Source: Acanthaster planci
Lineage: Eukaryota > Echinodermata > Asteroidea > Valvatida > Acanthasteridae
Assembly: GCF_001949145.1 (NCBI RefSeq)
Contig: NW_019091645.1
Location: 64,448 to 78,891 of the forward strand
Direction of reading: 5' to 3'
Length of the DNA stretch: 14,444 nucleotides
Shown here: piece by piece, positions 1-11,200 of the stretch
Layout of the letters: each line of letters begins with the position of its first letter
Numbering within the stretch: position 1 is the stretch's first letter
Position numbers and translations under genes: made by a program
The notes under the pieces: model-generated
Told to the model about the DNA's origin: nothing
Seen by the model: the letters and a program-made list of their open reading frames with translations, nothing else
Databases searched by the model: none

Positions 1-1320
1 CTGGAAGGGAAATATTTTTCCATCCTGATTTGAAGCAACAACAGTGACGAAATGATTTACATTGTGAATATTGTTCATAATATCAACCTGGTTTTTTTAA
101 CATATTTTCACATTTACTGTGAATTACAACGTACACTTTCCCTTTAACAATTTTTCCTTTTTCACTTGGATTATATTTACATGAAATGAAATATTATATA
201 AAGGTTGGATGAGATTTTAGCTTTTGTCTTTGACAAATCACGCTTTCCAACGCTCCATGGACATCATATGCAAAATTAAATGTTAATTTAATTTAAGGAT
301 GAATGTACGTGTTTATTGAGCTCATGTACCTTCAAATGGGGTGGTATTCCAATAATCTGGAAAGGGGGTCGTTCCATCTTCTGAGACAGTAGTAGTCATT
401 TCGTAAAAAATCTCCGTAGTCCCTACGAAAGAAATAGAATGAGAGTTTCTGCATTATTACTGGACATTCATCAATACCTCAGGTGGTTAACGAGTTCCTG
501 TCGGTTGGTATCCAGCATGTCCAGTCACATTGGTGGCTTTTAACAACACCGACTAGTTTGAAACACTTTCTCAGTGGTACATGAAATTTTGACTTCTAAC
601 ATTTGGGCTGTAAGCCTAACATATGATCATGTGACCGTATTGATTGAATTTTTTGATTTGCCAACAGCATTTGGGTGTATCAAATACAGGAGGCTAGACC
701 TTCGCTGGACGACACACCCTTTCCAACTATCATGTTGTGTTTTTCTTGGAATTATTTGTATGTACTTTATAAACAAACAAAAAAAACTTATATTTAGCAA
801 CCCAGTAAGCCTTAAATTTGAATAAAATCTGGTACAATGACTTTTTAAAATTCACATCAACATACATTAACAATTTGCTTTCTCAATACTAAAACTATTT
901 TTGCTATACCCTGTGATTTGGGGCAAGCTTTTACTTAGTTACATAAGAGACGCCTTGCACCACTACACTGTTTTCAATGGGTGAAAAGGGCACAAAGGAA
1001 CCAGTCCATTCCCGAGATGGTGGTCGCTATGCGAAAGCTTGCCCCGAAGCACAAGGTATAGCAACAGTGTCTTTAGTCTGGCGAATTCAAATCATTCTGT
1101 TTACATGTCTGTGCAATCAGATAACTCAGTGTACCAGATTTTATTCAAACTTAACTCGCAAATGGCTTATCAGTGCGTCTGGATTTCAAAGAATTCATAT
1201 TGCACTCTATACCAGCTCAGATAGCAAGTGAGGCACATTCCAAAGACAGGTCTAGAGGGGCATTCCATGTTTTAATCTAGTACATCTAAAACCAACAACG
1301 GGCCTGGGGATGATAAGAGA
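1..1320. other. No gene seen: AT-rich intergenic DNA
   Basis: Short open frames on the plus strand (574-825, 977-1231) have AT-driven, low-complexity translations without recognisable motifs, splice context or GC3 bias. I see no RNA gene or clear repeat. Confidence 0.6.
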
Positions 1321-1404
1321 TTAAGCCCAAGTTGAGGTCAAATCATCTTCATCCAAGGGGGTGAAGACGGTCACCATACCCGACTCAGCAGAGTCCACTT
1401 CTAG
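1321..1404 (-). CDS. Candidate 3' exon with a short acidic C-terminal tail
   Basis: Seen: after a good acceptor (GCTCTTGTCCCCAG, minus strand) the frame reads LEVDSAESGMVTVFTPLDED then DLTSTWA and TAA, 27 codons with balanced codon use. It lies 600 bp downstream of exon 8 on the same strand. It starts in phase 0, while the only plausible onward donor of exon 8 (GTTAGT) leaves one base, so a direct join fails. It could be an alternative last exon, the last exon of another transcript, or chance. The opposite strand is also open here for about 60 codons, which weakens the case. Confidence 0.25.
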   Translation of the reverse strand, partial: LEVDSAESGMVTVFTPLDEDDLTSTWA

Positions 1405-1610
1405 CTGGGGACAAGAGCTTCTTCAGTTATCTCTTCATCTTCTTTGGAATTTCAAACAAATAGGAATTTTTCGGAAAGCCTTTTTAAAACAAAAATTTCC
1501 TCTTTGATTCTCCTGTGTTTATTTTTGTTTTCTTTTGTAATTGATGACACACAAATAATGTTCAGAGTGGCAAATCGCCACGTGGAATTCATGAGACCTA
1601 TTTTGAGAGT

Positions 1611-1616
1611 TTTATT
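1611..1616 (-). terminator. Candidate poly(A) signal of the eight-exon gene
   Basis: AATAAA on the minus strand, about 390 nt past the TAG at 2004. A second AATAAA lies at 1523-1518. If either is used, the foldback element at 1679-1795 is transcribed within the 3' UTR. An ATTAAA variant at 1718-1713 lies inside that element. Confidence 0.3.
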
Positions 1617-1669
1617 ATTAAACAATGAACAAAGAATGTTGAAGATTATTGATTTAAAGATTTACTCAG

Positions 1670-1804
1670 ACAAATCCCTAGCCCCACAAATAGGGCTGTA
1701 GTTGATCGCTTTTTTAATCTGTCTCTTAGCTGTTGCCACCACAGATAAGAGACAGATTGTAAAAGTGAGCCAATACAGCCCTATTTGAGGGGCTAACAAA
1801 TCCC
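1670..1804. mobile_element. Foldback MITE-like element with 9-bp target-site duplications
   Basis: Seen: two 50-bp arms (1679-1728 and 1746-1795) are inverted copies matching at about 43 of 50 positions, with a 17-bp loop. The outer 22 bp of each arm match at 21 positions and begin TAGCCCC. The element is bounded by identical ACAAATCCC repeats at 1670-1678 and 1796-1804. It has no coding capacity. A short inverted-repeat element with a 9-bp duplication fits a non-autonomous DNA transposon; 9-10 bp duplications are typical of Mutator-like elements and 8 bp of hAT and P, so the superfamily is uncertain. It lies 209-325 bp downstream of the gene's stop codon. Confidence 0.85.
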
Positions 1805-2003
1805 ATGCAAAACGCCAAACAAGAAACAGTTCCATCATTAAAAAGTGACATTATTCATTCAACAGGATTCAGAAGTTGCGTAATCGCCGAGCAATGACAA
1901 AAAGAGAAATGTGTTCTGGTTGAGGTCGCTACATGATGCCCCAAAGAACGAGGGACACAGTTGAACGACAAGCAGAGTCGACCCAAAAAACAAGCAAATT
2001 TGA

Positions 2004-2252
2004 CTAACATGCTGGTGTCTGCCAAGTCGTGTACACATTGACGATGTGCCTCGCTGACATGAAGGGACAGGCTCCCCGACTCTGCACCGTGCCTTCCATC
2101 AACGTAATGGAGTACGCAACGTCCACGTACAGCGTGCCGCTGAGCTGGATCTGTATGGTATCTGGGGAGGTCTGCGTTACGCTGCCCGTGTACATGTTCA
2201 TGCCGTACAGGCTTTGAACGAAAACGCTGGTGCTGATAGATATCAGATTAAT
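2004..2252 (-). CDS. Exon 8: end of the Ig-like domain and stop codon
   Basis: The acceptor is TTTGTTTCCCGTAG|ATT, phase 0. It encodes residues 394-475, from INLISISTSVFVQSLYG through the strand-like LSGTLYVDVAYSITLMEG to YTTWQTPAC and then TAG. Third codon positions are GC-rich. A GTTAGT at 2008-2003 could act as a weak donor one base into the last codon, in which case the exon would be internal. A second acceptor (CTATCAG) 14 nt further in gives phase 1 and does not fit exon 7. Confidence 0.78.
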   Translation of the reverse strand: MNLISISTSVFVQSLYGMNMYTGSVTQTSPDTIQIQLSGTLYVDVAYSITLMEGTVQSRGACPFMSARHIVNVYTTWQTPAC

Positions 2253-5200
2253 CTACGGGAAACAAAACGGAAAGTGCTCCACTCAGTCCACGCCTAAAAC
2301 CTGGGTTGTCAATCCAGACTTAAACCACTGCACAAGCTTATGACTTTCATTTGTGATCACAAAAACCATTTTCGTAAGGAAACCCATCTCTCTTTCAACA
2401 GTAATCCCTCAAAATATGAAGGAAATAATGAACTGTGGCTAAGAAATACTAATTTGAATTCCTAAATACCTGGAACAATTTTCTATTCTTATTGGTCAAA
2501 ATGCTTCACACGACCACGTATTAACATTTGATAATGCCTGCTGGGAAGTGATGATGCCCGCTGCGTAAATCACGCGCTGGCACCTGGATACAGGACAGTT
2601 TAATCGATTCTGATGGGTCAAAAGTCTGTGTGCAAGGGACGCGCTAAATGGGTCTCCACTGCAAAGTCTCCTTGAGTGACTTTATCAAACTCACAGGCTG
2701 GTCAAACTTGAAAGTCAATACACCAAGAGAAGTTGGAATGGTAGAACCCTCAACAGGTGACGTTTCAATCACTTTGGGTGGTTCTTGGATGAAACAAATG
2801 AAACTGATATTACATGTATGTGGATGTATGAAGACAAAAGAACAAATTCAAAAGAACAGCTACTTGTGATACGCGAGCAAGCAAGTCTTTTCCTAACCAG
2901 TTGGCTCATTAAGCTGGTGTTTATCTCTCAGGAAATGACTCAGAATTTGTTGCTTCCCCAGCTAATGCTGGTACCCATTTATACTCCTGGGTGGAGAGAG
3001 GCAAGCAGGGGTGAAGTGACTTGCCCAGGGCCACAACCCATTGCAAGCAGCTGGATTGGAACCCCTAACCCTCTGTTTGGGAGTCACAAACCTTAACCAT
3101 TTGGACGATCATTAACCTTCCTTTAGTTTTACAGCACAAATATGCACAAATGCCCAAGGTCACTCTCTTGCATGTTGGTGCAGTGCACAACATGACACAG
3201 CTGTGCTTCTTTGAGGTGTTTACCAAATGACCCAAAGAGTGACTTCAGCATAGGAGAGTTAAACAATGATCGTAAAATGTCTGCATATGTCATCCCACAT
3301 CTGCATATGTCATCCCACATATTTCACTTCTTCAAAGGAATGGTAGAGTAATTCCAAGCAGGTAAGTGATGCAAAACTTAGAAAATGCCAAGAAAATTGA
3401 AACACAGGTCTTTCTCACCTCCTACAACGAGATTAATACACCGCACTTCACTTGTATGGCTGCAAAACAACAAAAATGGAGTTCTGACAAGTGCAAATAG
3501 GTCAGGGAAGCAATCTCATTCCATTTCATATTTTAGGTTGCACACTTAGATGTACCTAGATGTAGATGCCCTCGATATTAGGCAGGGTAGTTGTCACATT
3601 GAAATCTGGGTTAAGGAGGTGTGAAAAAGCACTTTGGATGAGCTGCAATTAAACCATTAGTAATAAGCATATTTGAATACTTGATTGAATATTTGAATAT
3701 TCGATTGAATCAATGTCTACATGTATCTTAATGTCAAAACTGACAGGAAATTATTTTCATTCTTTTTTTTTTGGACTGCAAATAATAACGAGAACACACA
3801 GTGCTATACAATGTCATTCCTAGTCAAGCCTCCCTGCCTACGTACTCACAAGTGTAATTTTTGGACGTTGAAAAACTTGCAGGACTTTGCATCTGCTTAG
3901 GAAACACTACTCGTGTGACTAGCCCTTTTATTCCGTTTTTGTCAAGTTTCGAGTAATCCTGGTTGGTGCCCAAGAATTGAAAGCCTTGATAAGGTTACCA
4001 TTTTGAAAACTCTTGAATAAAAAAACAGAAGAAAACAAAATTCTTCTGTGGGATGAAGCCAGAATTACATGTATAGTCAAAGATAGTCAATGAGCAAGAA
4101 TCTTTACCCTTCGGAATCAAGGGCATCGAAGCAGAAGATGTGTGCTCCTGTTTGACTTTCGTCTGGTGTCCACATGGCCGTGATGTAATACTCATTGCTC
4201 TTGCCGGGCACCAGTGAAACATCTGATGTTGTCATGCCGATGGGAGAGGATGTTTCTATCTCAAGTATCCTATGAAACAGTCCATGAAAATGCCAAGATT
4301 TCATTTCATGCAACTGTCCCAATATCAACTTTGCTCCTGAAGATTAACATTTTTGTTACTTTGAGCCTTTTTAAAATTACTTGCTGTTTTTAAGACCTTG
4401 TTTACAGGTTTTGTTTATGACACAGACCATGAAAATGCCAAGATTTCATTCAACTGTCCCAATATCAACTTTGCTAATGAAATGTAACATTCACGTTAAT
4501 TTGAACCTTTTCTAATTACTGGCTGCTTTTAAGAGCTTGTTCACCGATTTTGTTTGTAGATTATTGCCTTTTGAGGCAACATCCGTACTCTTCCTAAAGT
4601 GCTTAGACCTGTTTGAAGCCTTGCATTTTTCCTAAAACATATAGCAGGGAGGCTCGGCCCCCCCTTGCCGGCCTTCCTCCGACCCAGAACCTTTTCTTAT
4701 CTTGAAAACTGGACACACCGTTCTCACAAATTGCCTACTTTTCCCAAGACAGATCAGCCAAACAATGTTAATTTTTCCAATGTCCATGTGCAATGCATGA
4801 TGCAGGCTGACAAGCACGAGAAGCACTCATTACAGAAAACAGTAATGACACCCTATTTTGGACTGATCTGCAACTTCACAGAAATACTCAAATGGCCGCC
4901 TATGCATGCAAAATTTGAGAAAGATCGGGCATGGGACAGGAAATCCAGATCTTGGCGGAGAAGTTTGCGGTGGTCCGACAGAGCCTGGCTCTTATAGGAC
5001 GAAGGTGCAAACTTGTTCCAAATTTTGGCCAAGAATGTGCCCAAACCAGCATGTTTTATGTAGGGAAGTTAATTTTGGGGGGTTAAAGTTTTGATCACTG
5101 TGGAGATATGGAGATACATGTATATTCACAGTGAGTGGGTATTTGGAATCAGCGGAGAGTTGCTGTCTCCTCTGCACTCTCCATCCCTTGGACCCGAACT

Positions 5201-8200
5201 AGAAATCCCTGCTGCTGTCACGCTGTGTTCCTACGCAGGTCCGGTGGCTGGCGTTAATGCCTCTAAGGCCAACATGGCGCCGTGACTTGGCAAACTGCAC
5301 CTACACCAGTCAGGTTTAAAATGTTGCACGAGAGAGCACTCACGGACTGATGGATGCCTTGGCTCGTATTTGCAAGCTGAAGATCTCCCCCGGTGAGGCG
5401 CCACGGCAACTGCCCTGGCCTGGGGTGGGGTGGATCAATGTTGGCCTCTCATCGCAGGCGTCGTAGCTGTAGTAGACGTTGACCACGAACTGCAGTGGAA
5501 TCTTGCTCTTTGCTGTGGTGGACATCGGGGAGGCGAAATCTTCAATCATGAGAGCGACGGCGTACCATCCAGACATCAGCCTGTCACCGATGGACAGACT
5601 GCAAGTGCTCTGCTTCAGAAAAACGAGACAAACCACACAGTACAGAACACCTCTGAATAAGAATGCGACACTTAAACATTAAAACTTACAAAAAACTATA
5701 TCAGTTTCTTATAAATTGTCCAAATATTCAATTCTAAATGAAACTGATATTTTAAAATTTGGCATCATTTGAGTTTTCCCACGATACATTGCATGGTAAT
5801 GCAGCAATGGAATTATGCAATATTAATGAATGTAACATTACACACAGTTTCATATTTCTGGGTTATTTTTGTCACCGAGTTGAAATGTGCGATCGTCAGT
5901 ATTTTGGTATAGTCCATCACAAGTCCTCGCAAATAGTAATCTCGTTATCCAATCTTAACTCTTAAGCCAAGTCAAACGTTGTTCAAATGAACTGGAACCA
6001 AGACATTCTTCTGTCATTGTTTACCCTTTTACTGACAACTAGTCGTGTGAAAGGACAGTGATGGACTTGACGACAGCACAGGTGACAGAGCGTGTACGTA
6101 CTCAGCTTTTACAAGTTCACAGCAGAAAGTGTTCCCTGTGATGCTCAACCTTTGCAAACAAAGAACCTGGTCTTGCACCCACCTCATCCAGTGTAGAGTT
6201 GGGCATGGGACTGACGGAGCCCGACTCATTGGTACCCGATGCCCAGCGACATTTGACCACGTCTCCATCTGGATCGCTCACTGGAGAAACATCAAACAAT
6301 TACATGTTGGTCTTTCCTGCAATCACTCGAAAGGGAACAACGGCACAAGGAAATAGTGAAGCAGTCCCAACTGTAGATGTTGAAATCTCTTTTGTTACAA
6401 GCACAGCTTTTGCTTGCAAAATACAAAGTGTTAAAAAATCTCCTGCGCATAATGAAACACTAAAATACAGAGCAAATGAAAAAAATTACCTCTGGGGTAA
6501 AAGTAAGAACCAAGAAACAAGCATGGCCGAACTTTCTGAAAACTTTTGCTACCTGTAAAAAAGGGCACTCTATTTTTGTAACTAAAAGAAAGGATTATCA
6601 CACCAACAGGAGAGGGAGTTATTTGTTGTAACGATTTGTCACAAAAGTTACCACTTGGGAAAAACAAATCACAAATCTAAGTGGTCAAGAAAAAACTCAA
6701 AACGGAGCGGAAACTTCTTCATTTACACGTAGTCAACGATAGAAAGAAGGTTGAGGTGATGTCCTACGTACTCAGACATTATGCATGAGCCTATGGTTTT
6801 TAGCCCCAGCCACTTCTCACTGACTTGTATAATACATGTACATGTATAAAGCCGCAGCCAAGTGATTCAGACATGGCTGAATAAAAGTCTGTGCAATAAG
6901 GCAATGAAACAAAAAAACTTGAAATGTTTCATGTCCTCTTTGGTTCACTGTAGAACGGTGGGCCAAGTGGACTCTTCTGAGATGGTGGGCAGATTTTCTA
7001 GACTCTTGCTGATTTCTCTTAACTTAAATGTACATGTAAGGAAATCTTGCATAAAAACATGTTTTAAATCCGCACACATTTACGGCTTCACACAAAACTG
7101 CATTACTCGGAATAGTCAGCGTTGTTTCGCATCCTAGCTGTATACGAGTTTCCGGCATCCATGATGTCATTGGTGATGAGTTGATGACACCTCTGTTTTG
7201 GGTCAAATCAACGTGAGCCTGGGCGCTGTACCCAGCACCAGCATTGCCAAGAGTCATCCAACAGCATCCGGAATACCTGGGAAAAAGGAAAACATTGGGA
7301 AAGAGTTCTGTACAAATGCATCCCACATTCTGCTTCAAAACACCATCAAGGTTTAAAAATCCTTGGACCTAAGGACAATTTTTCCTCGGACAAGTTCAGA
7401 ATGAGATGGGAGCCACGTTGTAATTGCTGAAGCTGCCACTCTGCTGACAACGATGACCTTTCAACTAACACGACCGGGTGAGCTAGGCAGGCAGTCGTGG
7501 ACACGGGTGTGGGTAAAGGAAAATTCTTATGAAATGAACCCCCATCCCATAAAAAATTAATCCCGGAAAACCTCATGAAATTATTGGGGAAAACTCAGTG
7601 TATTAAACGGCTTAGAAGTTTCATAAAAACTGAAGTAGCACCATGTCGGATATTATCTGTAACTTCAACTTAAGGCTTGCATAAACCTCACAGATCTGAA
7701 AGTACAGTGGCAGTGGACGATGAGCGCCACAGTTCTTGGGTGTTCATTGGGCCTGCACGTACAAAGTCTGAAAAAAATACCAACTCCCGAGAACCTGCAT
7801 GACTAGGGTAGGGCAGGGCTAGTAAGTGGTAATAGCCCAGGTGGACTCCTCGAATAGTCAGTCGTACTCGTCATGAAAATAATAAAGACTGGCGTCCAAC
7901 CTGGGCCATGTGTGTGTGGGCTACAGTAAGCCTGAGGGGCCGGCAGCAGCCTAGACAATATAGAGAAAGGAAAAGCAAATCTTGGTGTTAGAACCCTAAA
8001 CTTGGTCTACCTTGATCAGCTCCAAACTTTGAAAGCACCGCTTTCACTTCGAGCCTTCGACTTCCATATCCATGGCTTTTGGAAAGTTTTGGCAAGCATG
8101 GGGATCGAATCCGAATAGAGGATGGCTGGTTTAGTTCAGTTTTCCTCAGCTGCAGTTTTTCTTTTCAATTGAGGGCGCTATGCATTGAATTTTTGAGGCA

Positions 8201-11200
8201 GCAGAGAGCTCACATTTTTGAAGTTAATTCAAAGTTCGCGGCGGCGGATACCGCCCTGAGCTGAAGTGCACCCTCACCGGCGAAAGAAAGACAGATGGCA
8301 CTAAGTTTTCCAAAGGGGTTCTAGCACGCGTTCGGCGTGTGCACGCACGCGAAGACCGCACATTCTAGACAAAAGCCGGCGTGTCCAAAACGGGCTTCCA
8401 GAGCTACGGCTAGGTCTATCGTCTGCGCGTCTCCACGCATTTCCAATGGAGCGAAGACCTAGACTTAACTCTAGACAAGAGATTCGGATGCAGCCTAAAA
8501 TCGTTGCACGTACTCAGCGTGCTCCACGTAAAATTACGCAAAATTTCAATGTTGCAAAAGGCCTTCCATTTTTGAAAGAAAATTAAAAAAGTTTTAAATA
8601 ACACTGGAATATATAGGATACATGGCCATAGTTATTTGTCGTGAATGAGGTTGAAGTTTGGAAAACGCTAGAAAAGTAAACCGCGTACTACTATTTCTAA
8701 ACCCGCTGGCCTTGTGTCTCAGTGTGGCAGTCTTTGTGGCACGCGCGTTGGGGGGGGGGATCTCTGTCTTAATGATTATCATGAAGCTATTTGGGGGGTA
8801 CATTCCTATCTGAGTCTCCCGTGAAAAGTCCTGGGTGCGCCACTGATCTAGTTCCGGGACTGATATACACTCGTCTTGACCTTAAGCGGGATCTTAATTA
8901 AATAAGTCTCGATCTAAACATGGATCGATTCTACCTCCATGATCTAAATGAGATAGGTTTGTAATAGCACCATGGATATAATAGTATGCGGGGTTCTGAA
9001 AAGAACTGGTGGTACTCAGTGCTTTGGACAGTATGCTTTGTCCGTCGTCAGGAGGTCTATCTCTCAAAATGACGTCACTTCCTGACCTCCATTGGCACGG
9101 GACTCTAATTCGCCTCCCTTCAAAAGGCCTGTTCTAAATACGTCCACATCAGTAGCATACAGAGTTGACCCTCAAAGGGGCGAGGGTTAGGTCTCCTTGG
9201 AGAACTAGTTTCGTTTGAGCATCCCCTAGAAAACTATCTCCTTCCGAAAGTTTTGTTGTGGGTCAAAACGTTTTCTTTCTCACTGTTAAACCTTTTCAGT
9301 TGTGGATTCCTGTAATCATATCGGCCAATATACGTCTTTCATTCGTGGCCAACAGTCACTTAGGTGTTGGCAATACTCACTTTAAGCTGATAGCTAAGTC
9401 ACGCCCCCTGAGGTCGTTACTCACAGTAAATCGAAGGCGGTTATCCCTGGTTCGATGGTTAATCGACTGCTCCCTTCACCCGTCTGCCAATCCTCAGCCT
9501 GGCTGTAGTCGGTACACTGGTACTTGATCCGGGCTATCTCGTTGTTGCTGCACTGCTGGCATTCCAGGTGCTCGCCGACGTCAATGAGGGTGCCATTACT
9601 AATGTCCGACTCGTCGCAGACCTGTGAGCCCCAAGATCGGCTGAACGAAAAACGCCAGTTGATGTCCACCTGTGTTCAAGTAAAAATTGATATTAACATT
9701 GCCAATGGGCTTCATTCTAAGCAAACCACATCATCTATACAATTGACGTTCAGTCACTTGTCATGAGTTTTCGGCCCCCTCTATAAATTTTTAAGAAAAT
9801 TGCACAGGCCACCATCCAAAAGTTTTACAGAACTTGTGTCAAAACACAAGCGAGAAGTTAGTTGACAATACAATCGAAAAGATAAGCATGATATACGGAC
9901 CCCAGAAAGCTCTGTCTGTACCGTACTATACCCCACAGAATCTGTTTGCTTTGTGTCAGGAAAAGAAAAAACAGTTCAAAATCGCTGGAGACACAGCAGT
10001 AATCACGTCCGCGCTAAGCGATAAGTTTGAAGGCAATAAGTTTTTTCCTAGCCCTCGGAAAACCTTTTAACTCTTAAAGTTTACACACCCATCAATCACT
10101 CTTCCGGGTACTCCCTGCTGACACTTGACACACCTATGGAAACGGCACGTACATGTACTTGTATTATTATAATGATGCCACGGCCTATTGTACTCGAAAT
10201 TGACGAAACATTTTTCCTATGTTAGTTTATTTTGCATTCAAACAACCAAGTTAGGGTTTATGTTACTCAAGGCTTAACGACACATTCCTTGTCGGAAGAG
10301 ACAGTAACAGTACAAAAGGGCCATCGTTTCGCAAAACTGTATGCGTGGGAAAGTCTTTTAGATGCACCGGACAGGTGTGACACTTTCCTGAACCGCACCA
10401 ATTTAGGCGTTTCACAATTGTGCGCCTCCAAGAGTCTGCAACGCGTTACCGGTAGCTAATCAAAATGCGCAAAATCTGTCTACTCAATGCACGTTTGGAA
10501 AGGTCGATAGATTTCGCGCATTGTGATTGGCCAGCGCATTGAAAAACTCTTGGAGGCTCGTATTCGATATGAAGAAACTTTGAGACACTTGTGGCGGCAA
10601 ATGCATGATCTCACCGGTAATGTATAGCAACAGCAAAGAACCGAAGTGTTTGCCGCCACCAAGCAACTAAGAAGTCTTCTCTTGTATTTATTTCAATCAT
10701 CTATACTGCACCTTCAGAAATCTTTAAAATTTCCAATGCAATTGCTCTTAAACTTTACAAAAGGAAAGCAGGCTACAGCACGTCTAGCTCTTTCTGCTTA
10801 CAATAATTGTAACACTAGTACTGGCGCCAATTCTGAAGTGGCGTTATCGATCAGGTGATTAGCCTGAACTTGACGGATACTTAACTAAAAGAACAATATT
10901 CTCAACCCTCCTCAAAGCTTTGACACAAACAAAAAAACCTCTTGGTCATCTACGCCAAAGATACTTTCCTGTTATCTTGCGTTTAAAATGCAACATGATT
11001 CAGCGACTGATTGTTATAAAAATAATGAAAGGAAATGGGAAGAAATATGCAGACGGATGCATGTCGGCTTACAGGGCACCGCAGCTGTCAAGAGGCTGAT
11101 CCAGCTTTGTGGATTTCGTTTGACTAGGCTGGCAACCGACAACGAGACGAGTGCACCTTGGACCAGTCACATGCTTGAGCCGGCATTGTACTGTCAAGTA

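Larger units (their letters stand above)
7277..9424 (-). other. Intron 2 (2148 bp)
   Basis: It contains the inverted repeat at 7835-7906, a run of ten G at 8750-8759 and a GC-richer, CpG-containing patch at 8230-8520. No coding exon is recognisable on either strand. Confidence 0.65.

Noticed and set aside
2029-2217. Plus-strand open frame of 62 codons opposite exon 8
   Set aside because: It is the mirror of a minus-strand exon that has matching splice sites, phase and family-like sequence.
2004-2252. Zona pellucida C-terminal fragment (MNMYTG..GTLYVDV..TWQTP)
   Set aside because: The resemblance is superficial. Once exon 7 is placed, the sequence continues a Big_5-like Ig domain, and no ZP-N half or ZP cysteine pattern exists in the window.
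5091-5285. GC-richer plus-strand frame in intron 5
   Set aside because: No domain. The minus strand here also lacks an exon in a usable phase, and exons 5 and 6 already join perfectly across it.
9834-10070. Plus-strand frame of 78 codons
   Set aside because: It starts at a TTG; the only in-frame ATG is late. There is no motif and no splice context.
10232-10459. Plus-strand frame of 75 codons
   Set aside because: It lacks an ATG start and runs into the inverted repeat at 10424; no recognisable domain.
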